Shown here one piece after another: positions 36,831 through 48,215 of a stretch of 64,000 nt of DNA. Numbering within the stretch: the first letter of the stretch is position 1; each line of letters begins with the position of its first letter. The stretch comes from Lycocorax pyrrhopterus obiensis (taxonomy: Eukaryota; Chordata; Aves; Passeriformes; Paradisaeidae), in assembly GCA_014706295.1 (NCBI GenBank), contig JACSVZ010000004.1, positions 92,196,048-92,260,047 of the forward strand. Direction: 5' to 3'. The translations under genes were made by a program, and so were the position numbers. The notes under the pieces were generated by a model that saw only the letters and a list, made by a program, of their open reading frames with translations, did not search any database and was not told the origin of the DNA.

Positions 36831-36893
36831 GGTTTGGGGTTTTTGTTTGTTTTTGGGTTTTTTGTTTGTTTGTTTTTTGGGGTTTTTTTATTA
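36831..36893 (+). repeat. GT-rich low-complexity tract
   Basis: About 60 bases almost entirely of G and T on the plus strand (GTTT/GTTTTTTGGGG-like units). It creates spurious Phe/Cys/Val/Gly-rich open frames. Confidence 0.85.
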
Positions 36894-37869
36894 TTTGGAG
36901 GAACACGTTTGGAAGCCTGAGACTGAGATTACTGATAGGGGAATTTGTATTGTGCTTTGTGTTGTTCAGGGTGCAGGAGTGGAATTTTTATTTTTTTTTA
37001 ACTGAACAACTCTAAAATTAATATATGGGCTTAATTAAGAGATATTAATAACTATTTTGTAAGGACTACCTGAAAACGTCCACGCTTAGCCTAAAGGATG
37101 AGAATACCAGTGGCCTTAATTGATTAAGGGACACTGCAGACAAACTTTTGCACAGCTGTTTGGCAACTGAATTCCCTTCTTGTCAAAATATGCATATCTT
37201 GCTTTATTTGAGAACTAAAAAGCGATCCTTGCTTAAAAACTCCTCTTAAAATGAAGTGGAACGTAGTGGTTGGAGTTTTCCTCAATAAAACATTAATTGC
37301 AAATGAAGCCAATATATGCCAGTGCAATCTTCTAGCCTTATTCTTAGTTGCAGTTTAGAGGAATGCATTTGCTAAGTGAGTATGTGAAATGTGTAGCAGT
37401 CCAGATCTGCAGTGACTTTGGAACATTTGGCATACATTAATTAACAGGGACTGGGGTTTTGAAGAAAACTGTGAGATGTTAAAAATGCAAGTGTATTCTG
37501 TTTTGACTAGCATCTTGTGTTTGTTGTGTTTGGGTTTTTTTTGCTTTGGGTCCTGCTATGTTTCTTCAGGGTAAATTGTCATGCTGACACTTGAAAATGC
37601 TTTAGTAAAAGCATTATGTTCATTTTTAAAATCTTTAAGCATGATATACTTTCTTAATATGTTGCAATTAGATTTTATATTCTCTGATGTGATTGTTTTC
37701 TAACAAGACCTTTTTATAAATAAGGAACATAATGTTTGTTAACATTTAATGTAAATGATAATGTGCAAACATTTATTGAGCTATACACCATATTAGAGAT
37801 TATAATTTCAATTTATTACCATTACTGCTTCACAGAAGGGCAGTGTTACTAATATTTCATAGATTATTG

Positions 37870-37952
37870 TTTTCTGGTGGGTTTTGGTTTTGGTATTTTG
37901 TTGGTTTTGTTTGGTTTTTTGTTTGTTTGTTTTTGTTTGTTTTTGTTTTAAT
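37870..37952 (+). repeat. GT-rich low-complexity tract, (TTTG)n-like
   Basis: About 80 bases of GGTTTT and GTTTGTTT units on the plus strand with almost no A or C. It gives a hydrophobic shadow frame (37884-38138). Confidence 0.85.
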
Positions 37953-39224
37953 AGCGGTTACTTCATAAAAAATTGGCAAAAATGGCAATTAACTCTGCAA
38001 GTTATTACGTTGTTAGTGCACACTTTTAACTTACAGTTTCTATTAAAAATGACAGATATTACATTTAGTATTTCCTGTTTTATTCTTGGGGCTGATGCAA
38101 CTGTGTGTGTGGCTGAACTTTCTATGGTTGTGAGGTGAAAGTATTGAGCAGGGAGGAAGAGATGCAAAGGGAATTTTGTGAGGATGCTGCCCAAGGACAA
38201 GTGACAGCTCAGTTAAAAGCAACTGGTCAGTCTTCTGCCCCATGTGCACCTCCTGTCACACACAGTCTTTGGTCACTGCTGCCTCCTGACCTCTTCTGGT
38301 GCATTTGTTGGGGAATGCTAGTAAGTACAGGCCAAAGTGTGCCAAGGAGTAAGCTCACATTTAATCAGTATGGGTGATTTCTGTCAATACCCCACCCTGG
38401 CTTGTTTGTTAGAATGAATATGCTTTGGGAAAAGTCACAGGCTTTTCTTAGAGTTTGTCACCACTTTGAGCATTTACCTGACTCAGATCATTTCAGCCTG
38501 TCCTTACTGTTCATGCTAGTGACTCGTTCTTTAAGATGACAGGCCTTCTGTAACTTACTGCATTTTTGTCACTTTAAATATACTTGTTATTTGATTGCAT
38601 GCTGAGAACACACATGCTCTTGAATTGCAACCAAATCTGTAATAATTGTTCAAGAAAGGATTTTCTTTGGGCTTGTTCTCTGCAGCTCAGATTATGGATC
38701 TCTAATGGTGAACAAAGAAATACTCTTCAGCATGAGAAAAATCTGATAGCTATAAACAACAAGGAAATAACTAGAGTAGTAGTGGCTGATAATTATAAAC
38801 TGGATATTTATTCACTACATTGGTTTATAGGTCTGTGTGCTTATTTTTTTTTCCAGTGGATTTATGTTTAAAAATTATTATATGCAAAAGAACAAACTCT
38901 CCCTGCAGATTTAACCACTCCAACATCTTTTAAGGTCAATAAAACAGAGGATTTCAAAAGCAATAACTGTAGAGTTCTTTTTTGGCGTCATGATTTTTTC
39001 AGAAGGGCTTAGATTGTAAATCCTAGCAAAAAATTTTAAATGAATAATTTATATAAAAGATACATTAAATATTCGTAGAGAGTATAGAAAGCATGTATTC
39101 CACCTCAAAATACCATCGGTACTATAGTAAAAATCATGCTTCCAGATTTAAAGAAACTACTGCTTCTAGCCTAAGCATAATTAAGTGGTAACAGACAGAA
39201 TAAACACCTGCATAATGAAAAGGA

Positions 39225-40190
39225 TCACTAAACTTATCAGGCTGGAACGGGACCTCTGAAGATCATCTAGTCAAACCCCTCTGCTCCAAAAAAGATGGAT
39301 TGCAGCAGGTTGTTCAGGGCTGTGTCTGGTTGAGTTTTGATATCTCCCAGAGTGGAGTCTCCACAGCCTCCCAGGGCAATTTGTTTTAGTGTTCAACTAT
39401 CCTGTCAATAAAATAATTTCTTTGATGTTTAAAAGCAGTTTTCTGTATTCACTTTGTGCTCATTGACTCTTGCCTGTTCTGAATCTCTCTGGGCCAGTCT
39501 TCTTTACTGTCTCCATCAGGTACTTACATACATTGAGCAGATGTGCCCAGAGCTTTGTCTTCTCTGGGCTGAACAGACCTGGCTGTCTCTGTCTCCTTGT
39601 GCAGTTCACTTCACTTGCTCCAATATTTCCACGTCACACCAGTGCTGTGGGGAGGGAAAGCACCACCTCCCTTGACGTGCAAGGAACAATCTCCCTCATG
39701 CAGCCCAGGCTGCTGCCAGCCTTCTTTACTTCAGAGGTGTATTGCTGGCTTAGGGCCCTTGACCATGCCCAACATGGTGTCCACCCAGAGCCCCAGATCG
39801 TTTTCTGCGAAGTTGCTTTCCAGTAGAAATTGCCCCAAGCCTGAATTAGTGTATGAGGTTATTCCTTCCCTGGACTGAGCACTTTCCTTTGGACTTCATT
39901 AAACTCTTGTTGACCTATTTTTCCAGCCTCTCAAGGTTCATCTGAATGAGACATAAATATCTTTTGCATCACCCTTCCTGCTTGTTTTAAGTAGTCTGCA
40001 AACTTTCAGAAGGTGTTCTCTGTCCCATTACCAGGTCATAAATTGCAATGTTAAACAGTACTGGTTCCTGTAACAACTTCCTGGATAATCCACTAGTGAC
40101 TGGCCTACAGCTAGAAATTGTTCCTCTTGCTCCTCACTACCCTTTGAGCTCAGCCTCTGCTTTTCAGTCCACCTCACAGTCCACTGATCT
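39225..40190 (-). mobile_element. Long-3'-UTR CR1 copy, antisense
   Basis: The plus strand carries, in inverted order, many CR1 3'-region phrases: gatcatctagtcaaacccct, the gagtggagtctccacagcctccc block, cagagctttgtcttctctgg, cagcccaggctgctgccagc, ccagagccccagatcgtttt, then gcaatgttaaacagtactgg and ccactagtgactggcctaca near 40045-40110. The later phrases belong to the CR1 subfamilies with an extended 3' UTR. The copy is diverged and 5'-truncated. Confidence 0.9.
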
Positions 40191-40480
40191 AATCAGTGTT
40201 CTTTTCGAATCTTCCTTTTGCTGGTGGTATTTCAGTATTTCAGCTTGTGCTTGTTGCCTCTTGTCTCTTCTGGATCTGAGTCAGTCTTCCTTGCTGCCCC
40301 CATCAGTATTTATATATTCTGAGAAGGTTCCATGAATATTTTTTTTTCTGGGCTGGACAGTCCCAGATCTCTCAGCATCTCTTAATATTAGATGCCCTGT
40401 AGAAGCCCTTCTTGTTGCTCTGCACACCTCTCACTTGGATTTGGCTTCAGATGGGCTTTTGCCTTCCTAGCCCCATCTCT
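40191..40480 (-). mobile_element. Second CR1 segment, nested or abutting, antisense
   Basis: Here the CR1 pattern restarts at a region that normally lies nearer the 3' end: gcttgttgcctcttgtctct, ctggatctgagtcagtcttc, cagtatttatatattctgag, the ctgggctggacagtcccaga block. That order is inconsistent with one continuous element, so a second insertion or rearrangement lies here. Confidence 0.78.
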
Positions 40481-40539
40481 GCACCTTTGGATAGTGTATT
40501 TTTCATCCTTCTAGATCACCTGTCCCTGCTTCTACCTAC

Positions 40540-40900
40540 TGAATACTTCCTTCTTCTGTCTCAGTCCAGTCAGGGACACCTTATTTACCCCTGCAGGAAT
40601 CTTGCCACCTTTGACTTCTTGCTTGTCAAGATGAACCATTCTTGAGCTTGGAGGATGTAAACCTTGAAAAATCAGTTAGCTGTCCTGGGTTTCCCTTGAC
40701 ACGACTATATCCTATAGAATTCTTCCAAGCTGATTTCTGAACAGGCTGAAGCCCTGCCTGAGGCTCAGTGTTAGACTTCTGCTTTCTTCTTTCTTCCCTC
40801 CTCTCAAGATCACAAACCCCACTATCTCATGGTCACTGCAGCGAAGGCTGTCTGTGGCCTGTGCATGCCCAACTGGAGCATGGTCTTTACAGAGAAGTTA
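40540..40900 (-). mobile_element. CR1 extended 3'-UTR segment, antisense
   Basis: ttccaagctgatttctgaac, aggctgaagccctgcctgag and the block at 40826-40850 (centred on atctcatggtcactgcagcg) match the far upstream part of the long CR1 3' UTR. It may be the continuation of the copy at 39225-40190, split by the intervening segment. Confidence 0.72.
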
Positions 40901-43424
40901 CAAACAGAGCCATGAAATAAGTCTGTTTGAGCTAAAGCTTACTGAAAGTCAATAAAAAGAAAAAAAAATAGGGATCCATGTTTCGTATTCATATCCGGTC
41001 ATAAATTGCATCTCTGTGGAGGTTTTACTTACTTCTACTTATGGAGAAATTTCATTAATTTTAGATTGTATATTTTAATTTATGTAATCCATTGTGCCAG
41101 ACACTGGTGAAAATAATCCTGTTTTGGACAAAGGGTTATTTCATTTTTTAAATGTCTGATAGATACTGTGAACTCTCTCATTTTGGTAGCACAAATGCAA
41201 TTCACAAGTCTTTTCTTTCATTAATTGTTTTAACATTGAAGAAGGGAATTTATGCCTTATAGGAGAGAAGAATATTTCCTTCACTTTACATACTTGTTTG
41301 TCCCTTAATAACCAGTTATTTCACTGACCACTAATGCAAGATATACAGCGAGTTTTTTTCATTACATGACAACTAACATTGTTTGGGGGGGAAAGTCCTG
41401 GAGCTTTTGAATTGTGTTGGAAGTTAAGTTCCGCTGTTACTGTGATCAATTAAAATGAAAAAATATTGAAGATCATCTTACAGGCTATTAATGTTCTGTG
41501 TTCCACACGGTATTTTTTAACTAATTTGAATCAAGTTTCTTCAAGTATGTTTTGGTTTACTCTTTGTTAAGGTAACGGTATTATTGTAGCCTTTTCCTTT
41601 CTGACATTTTTGGTGCTTCTTGAAGAAATGTGCTTTTCTTTAACAGAAGAAAGAACAGGTAGAAGAGTACTGTCTTCTGTGTCTATGCCTCATACGACCT
41701 GAAAAGTTAAAAGTAGTTTCAATCTTTTTTTTCTTTTCCTTACCATTTTGTGTTTAAATACAGACACTACTTACAAGCATTAGAAACACAGTTAACACAG
41801 ATGATTTAATGGGATGAAAGAGCATGTGGTAGGTGCTCTGCAACACATTAGATGATATTCTGTGGCCCTGTGTCATGCAGTTCAGCATTGATGTGTGGTT
41901 CTTTTACCCTGTCATATCTCTTAGGTGAGTATATCAAAACAAAATGTGAGATGTGAAAAACTAGATTTCTGTAGAAATAGTTGCTGAATGTTTTTCTATT
42001 TGATGTTTCTTGAGTAAAATTATGAAGACCATCCTTGGGCTTCACCTCTGAGATCTTACAGTCGACAGATTGAGGAGCGTGGATGAAAATAATGCCAAAC
42101 CATGTTTGTTCTATCAGAGAATGGATTCGAAAAGATTCAGTGGTGTTTTATTGGTCATATCTCAAGTAATGAACATGATTTAATAGGTGTTAATATATGG
42201 AAGTAAGTACTGTGAAACACTTTGAGAATTGTACTTGGTAAGCTAAGAGAATTTGTCAAAAATTATTCTATGATTTCTTGTGTACTGAAAGAGTAGATCC
42301 ACATGAATTTTCCGTTGCTAGTGGAAAAGATTATATCTTATTACAGTCTTGGAACTCAGGATCTGCATGGCAAATTTAATTTCTTTTCAGTTAATTTCAT
42401 TGCTTGTAATTCTGCACAGCTAATTTTTTTCACTCTTGCCCCTAAGCAGACCAGTTTGGCCCTTGTGTCTTGTATTTTAAAAGATAATGGGAATACACAG
42501 ACCCAGTTAACAATAAATTCTTCTAAGGGCAATGAAGGTCTATCCAGTAATCTCCACTGCAGCATTTTTGGTAGGAAGCGATCTGTATGTATTAGCTAAT
42601 TTTAAATTTTCTTGCATCTTCTAGAATATTTGGTTAACTTTCAGAGTATGGATGCTAATGTAGAGTGTCTTTTAAATCAGGCTCTTGACACGCAGTGTAT
42701 TAGCATTATTTCTGGCTATTTTTGGAGGTGACAGAGTTTTGTATGAACATTTAAGTTTTCTGAGCTAGGTTTTTGTGCTGCTAAAATGACTAAAAACAGA
42801 AAGTGAAACTTCTCAAATGAAACCTGACTTTATTTAGTTAAATGGCAACATCTTTTGGAGTCAGTTTCTCATGCTACTTCCTTCTTACAAAGGTTTGTCT
42901 GAATTCAGCTAATGGCTCTATACTACTGGTGATACTCAGATAAAGCACCAGGAATTAAATAAGATGTTCCTACATTACAAAATCTGAGCTCAGTAAGATG
43001 TCTTATCTAGCACTGCTGATGCTACATTTTGATACTTGGCATCATCTAATTTGTGTCTTTATAACTGTGAAGAGCTTCAGGCAACTGTTTAACTCATTCC
43101 AAAGTGAGTTCAGTGTATATAAGCATCTTCATAAAATCTTCTCTTGCTTCAAAAATCCTTTTGAAACAATGCATCAATGAATTAGATGTAGGATCTGCTT
43201 TAGATAATTTTCAAGAAGAGACATATACCTTTTTTGAAAGATCAGATTTCAGTGTTTATTTCAAATGTTTTAGCACTCAAATTTACTTATGAAAGTGACT
43301 AAATGATTTGAAGTACCCCCGAAATACAGATGAAGTTCTTGTACCACCTGGCATATTTTCTAAACAGCTTTCCTCTAAACAGATTAAAACATTGGAGAAT
43401 TTCCACCCAAAAGGTAATAGGCGG
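40901..43424. other. Intron-like DNA, nothing recognised
   Basis: AT-rich and stop-rich. A donor-like CTTAG|GTGAGT occurs near 41933, with an acceptor-like tcatgcag about 50 bases before it, but the 43-base piece between them has no independent support. Confidence 0.45.
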
Positions 43425-43795
43425 GATTCATCCAAGAATACTCAAAGATCTGGCTGATGCCATTGTGAGGCCTCTCTCAATAATTTTTGAATGATCTTGG
43501 GAATCCGGAGAGGCCCCAGTTGGAAGCTGGCCAACCTTGTACCAGTTTTTAAGAAAGGCAAGAAATATGACCCTGGAAACTACAGGCCTATCAGTCTTAC
43601 TTCAGCGGCTGGTAAAATTATGAAGAAGAGTATTCTGGGAGATACTGAAACACTTTTACAGACGATGCAGTCAGTGGTCACAGCCAGCACGGCTGCATGA
43701 GTGGAAAGTGTTGCTTGTCAAAGCTGTTGTCCTTACATGAAAGGTAACCCATGTAGTTGAACAAGGGAAGCGGGTTGATGTAATCATATGGATTT
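43425..43795 (+). mobile_element. CR1 reverse-transcriptase N-terminal fragment, sense
   Basis: The plus strand encodes a degenerate start of the CR1 reverse transcriptase region. IHPRILKDLADAIVRPLSII (from about 43426) is followed after a stop and frame changes by LVPVFKKGKKYDPGNYRPIS (about 43535-43600), TSAAGKIMK, and finally VEQGKRVDVI near 43755-43785. These match the family's IHPRVL, PIFKKGxKxDPGNYRPVSLTS and VDxGxAxDVI landmarks in order. It is truncated on both sides and carries stops, so it is inactive. Confidence 0.93.
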
Positions 43796-43839
43796 AAAAT
43801 TCCTTTCCTCAACAGTTGCATGTGGGTTATTTAATATGG

Positions 43840-44471
43840 TGTCCTGGGGTGACTTTGTGATGTGTATCCCCTATCGCTGCTCTATGCCCAGAAATTAATT
43901 TTGTGCTTTTCTGTGCCTTTAAACTGAGCCCGAGAGGGGGGAGAGAGAAAAAACCAAACGAATTTTTCAAAACAGTTTTTCAAGGACACAGATGCACACT
44001 CCTCTGCATTCCGCTGCGGCAGCGAGAAGCACGGAGGAAGCACCCTTCTTGCTTTTCAGCCAGCTTTTGGCTCCTTTTCTCTGGAGGGAGACGGAGAGTT
44101 GAACTTTGTTTTCTTGGGACTTTGTTTTTTCCATTCTTTTCTGGACTGTTTCAACATCAGAACACATTGGGAGAATTTTCCACTGAGGCCCTGGAGGTGG
44201 GCCCACAGCGACCCAGCTCCGAGGAGGAGGAGAGAGACCACACCTACAGAAGGACTCTGAAACCTTCCCAGGTTTCTCTCCACAGTGAGAGGTTTTATTA
44301 TTTAGCATTATTATCCTTTTCCTATGTGTTTGTTAAATAAATAGTTTTTTATCTCTTTCACTTTCCTCGGAGGAAAATTTCTTTTTTTTTCTGAATCTGG
44401 TGGGGGAGGTGTGGTTGTAACCTGCCTTCTATCAGAGGGTATTTTCCTCCAAATTTGTCCAAACCAGCACA
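43840..44471 (+). mobile_element. Solo LTR of an endogenous retrovirus, plus strand, with 5-bp duplication
   Basis: 632 bp from TGTCCTGGGGTGAC to CCAAACCAGCACA. The ends form an imperfect inverted repeat (TGTCCTGG against CCAGCACA). It is flanked by TATGG at 43835-43839 and again at 44472-44476, an exact target-site duplication, which fits ERVL-like integration or another 5-bp duplicator. A TTTAAA TATA-like box lies at about 43918-43923 and AATAAATAG polyadenylation signals near 44336. It is the same family as the minus-strand LTR at 28748-29350. The 145-codon frame across 43903-44340 and the opposing frames are LTR by-products. No internal viral genes adjoin it. Confidence 0.94.
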
Positions 44472-44476
44472 TATGG

Positions 44477-47400
44477 TAGAAAAGACATGGATTGACAAAT
44501 AGAAAAGAAGCTACTACTGTGGTAGAGGAAAAATATATAAATTATGGGTGTTGTTTGTAACAACTGCCAAAAAAAATGCTTGAATGTCATGTGGTTTCTG
44601 CCAGCATGTCACCTCTCTACGCTGTTGACAACATGTGCTACAGGAAGGTGAGATGGCCCAGGGGATGCTTCTGGTCAGATGGGTCAGCCCTCTGCACTCA
44701 AGGGTTTCTGTAGGGTTCTTGGGCTTGGTTTTGGTGTGGACTATGCAGCTTTCTCCGTCTGTCATCTTGTTGAAGTTCACTGGGACAGAGGCCATTCCCA
44801 ATATACAACAGGTGTATTTGCCTCCGCTTCTGAGGGGTAAAATAGATCATCAGGCTGGACCTGGGCTGTTCCTGCCATTGGCCTTGGTGATGGAGGATGA
44901 TCATGGCTCCATTGAATTCATTTGGGTTTTATCCCATCGTGTCTGTTAGCTGGTTGTGGGAATAGTGGGAGGATCCCTGACAGCTTTTGCTCTTTATGCT
45001 CTCATGAAATGTCAGTACTGTAGTATTTATATTTAACCTCATCTAGGGTCTGTATGATACCACTAATGAGCATAACAAATCTTATTAGTGTGGCAGAAAT
45101 AGTTTTCCCATCGTTAACATTGTTTGTGTTCCTGAACAGAAGAGATGTGTGATATTAAAGGGTATGTGAGAGTAATACAAATGCACATTATTGGCTTCTG
45201 ACAACTTTTGTATTCAACTAAAAGTTTTGATTACACTGTTAAAATAATATTTATTTTCCCAGCAGGTTCTGAATTGATCTTTAGTAATATTGTTTATTGA
45301 AAATATTTGCAGAATGTTACAGGCCTATTTCTGTGCTAAGCAGATTTTGTAGATACACAAGGGTGATGTTTTCCTGATGATATTAAAATTGTCAATTTAA
45401 CAGCCAGAAACCTATGAAGTGAATTTGAAGTGCTGGTGCATTTGTTTTCAGAAGAAAACAATTAGTAAAAATATTGTGTCCCACCCTGAGGGTGCTGCTG
45501 GCTATTTGACGCTGGCCTTTCTCTCCGGGGTAGTTTAGTTGTCCAAAATGTTTAGATGATTGGTATATTAATTGGTAGAGGACTATTGGGTTCAAACAGA
45601 AAATACTTGGATGCCTTAATTTGCTCCAATCTTTACCACAGCATCCTGCAGCCTAGCAGCAGGGGAAAAAAGTGTGCCTCTTTTGTCTTTAGAGGCACGC
45701 ACATGGTGCTTGCAGGGGGTTCTGCGTTCATGATAGAATGCCTTGTCCTGGGGCTGCCTCCTATTTCTGGAGAAGCAATAGCATCTCTTGGATTTGAGTT
45801 ATTTCTCTGTTTCCACAAAACATACCATGGAAGAGAAATCCCAGGAGAATTACGCTATTCAGGAAATAATAGTATTGGAATCTCATATATGCTTAACTCA
45901 ATATAAACAACTCATATTCTGAATTCCGTAGATGACTGAATGCATTTGAGAATCTAAAGAAGCTAAATTCAAGTACCCAGAACATGCCTGGTATGTGTTT
46001 TTTGCAATCTTAAGGAAAAGTTGTGTTTGGTTCGAGAGGTTTTGACTGAATAACTGCATCAATTAATTGCTGTGATTAATGCAGTAATTGGTGTTGTTGA
46101 TCTTTGCAGGCTTTATGTAGAACTTTGTAGTAAACTAGACAACGCTAAAAAAACCCTTGAAATCGTTCTTCTTAGAGGGGAAGGGTAACACCTCTCATCT
46201 ACAACAATTGTTTTGCCTATCCAGTGTCCCTTATGATGCTCTAACATCTCATCACATGAATATTGTTCTTTTTGGCAATAAGAGTCAGGCAGAGAATTAA
46301 AATGAGAGGATTTATCCAATTTAAGTTGTCCGAGAAATGTAATTTCATGTCTACTTTTTCTCAGAGATATCCCATCTTACGATGTTAGTGACCCAGAATT
46401 TTATTTCTGCATCCCAGTGAAGTCAGTAAAAATACACTAATACAAATAACCAAAAATTATCTTTACTGTATTTCTAATTATATGCTAAAAGTAATGTATT
46501 GTGATTATGTCAGTTCTTAATCTGTTTTGTTCTTTACAATGAATTGGGATTAGTTTCAGTAGAATACCTGAATCTTACTTCTTATGAATTTCAGCTAAGT
46601 TGCTATAATTTAAAAATGTCTGGTCAGCAAGAAGGATGTGAAAGAATACTAATTTAATAAATCTGTTCTAATTCTGTATAGGGAAATTGACTGGTGGGGA
46701 TGCAAAAGATAAGAACAAGTAGAACTAATTGCCAGCTAACCTTTGTTCCTTACTCCTTCAGAAAGTTTCTTACCAAAGAAGAGATGACTGTACGATCACC
46801 TCCCTCCTACTAGGAGTGGCAAAATGTCCTAGAATAACAAATATCAGAGTTTGTGCTATGAAGATTCCACTTTTATCTGGCATTTCTAGATTTAGCTACA
46901 AACCATTCTTTGCCATGTAAACAGCCTTTGCAGGAAAATGAGAACATCAAATAAAACTTAAGAAAAATACTTTTCTCAAACATTTTTGTACTTGCTACAT
47001 AGTTAATCCTATATTAATTTTAATTACATAAAGTCAGCTCAGATTTGGAATTTTTAATCTCTCATTAAATAGTGTTTTCAACAGAAATTATCATTTGTTC
47101 CCGAGTTTATAGGATGTAAAATATATTACAGTAATTAATTTTACCTCACTTTGTGACAAAGACCCTGAAGTATGTGCCAGCATAGCAACACATGTGCTGA
47201 GTCTTTTGTTTATGCCTTGGCAGAAGTGTCTTCTCCCTCCCAAAAAGAGAAATTATAGCCGTGCTTTACATCTGCTACAGCTACCAGTTAAACTGTGTGC
47301 TTTTATACTCTTTGGTAAGCTTTTCTGCAAAGTTTATAGTTAGAATTTTTTAATACAAAGTCTGTTTATTTCAAACAATGATTTTATTTATTTATTTGCT

Positions 47401-47934
47401 CCTTTTTACTTCAGAAAATCTACCAGTGAGTCCAGTGGAAAAGACTGCCTGAAGGCTTTGCAGTTTGTTATGTACGACCTTACTCTAGCTGCAGTGCAGA
47501 GCTGCATCTCTGCAGGGGATCTCAGGGGGAGACTTTGCAAGGTATCAGAAATCGGCAAAACCTTCTGCAGCGTAGAGAAGGGTGATCACCAAGGAGACAC
47601 AGCCTGTGTGGCTGGAGAAAATTGCTGTGGTAATTTGTTCAACTGCCCAGCAATTAAAACCATTTTCTGTCAGTTACTCCGCTGTTTGCCCTCATGCTTT
47701 CACATGGCTCTGGCGTGAATCTCTTGCAAGACTGTGCAGCCTTACTGTGAGAGATACATACCTTCCTTTTTTTGGTAACTTTGGCTACTAGACTTGGTGT
47801 AGAAGTTTCCAAACCTTTTAAAATAACTTACATATTCCTAGGTTCTGTAGCAGGCAGTTTCTAAAGGGTCTAAATTCAGGTTCCTGAAAAACATCGGTTG
47901 TGTTGCTGTTGTACTTCTAAACATTGGTGAAGAT
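44477..47934. other. Intron-like DNA, nothing recognised
   Basis: The part at 44580-44960 is more GC-rich and has open frames on both strands (104 codons plus, 95 and 68 minus) without recognisable domains. It could be unrecognised repeat sequence next to the solo LTR. The remainder is AT-rich. An (ATTT)n run lies near 47382-47397. The 86-codon frame at 47458-47718 has no recognised motif. Confidence 0.45.
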
Positions 47935-48215
47935 GAAGGAAAACAGTGATCTTGTAGCTGCCTCCAAGTATTTGAGGAGCAATTACAAAGTTGATGGAGG
48001 CAAAATCACCTTAGTACTACCAGGTATTATAACAAGGGTGCAAAATGCAGCTTGGGTTGTTTGGCTTAGGAGTAGGGAAAAAAACTCCCTCTGGAGGATG
48101 GGGTACTGCAGCATGAGAGCAGGTTATTTAAAGGCTGTAAAACCCCTTCCAGGAATGATTTTCAAGACTTAGCTAGACAAAGCAACACCTGAATTGATGG
48201 CTTCTTGCTGGATAC
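47935..48215 (+). mobile_element. CR1 LINE 3' fragment, sense
   Basis: The plus strand follows the CR1 ORF2 end and 3' UTR in order: caagtatttgaggagcaatt, acaaagttgatggaggcaaa, tataacaagggtgcaaaatg, then attttcaagacttagctaga and caaagcaac. It is heavily diverged and lacks the terminal octamers. Confidence 0.78.

Larger units (their letters stand above)
30226..39224. other. Nine kilobases of intron-like DNA without recognised genes
   Basis: Predominantly AT-rich and stop-rich. GC-moderate patches near 34330-34460 and 35280-35800 have no recognisable motif. GT-rich tracts at 36831-36893 and 37870-37952 are listed separately. The frames across 36676-37015 are products of GTTT-rich low complexity. 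No transposon family was recognised here apart from simple sequence. Confidence 0.5.

Noticed and set aside
41888..41940. 43-base mini-exon between an acceptor-like and a donor-like site
   Set aside because: Paired splice-like strings at this spacing are common in AT-rich DNA, and nothing else supports an exon.
43903..44340. 145-codon plus ORF and the 113-codon minus ORF
   Set aside because: Both lie wholly inside the solo LTR, which carries no viral gene.
45672..45700. 9-bp hairpin (GTGTGCCTC / GAGGCACGC)
   Set aside because: Several stems of this size with loops under 20 bases are expected by chance in 64 kb. There is no terminator context in a vertebrate genome.
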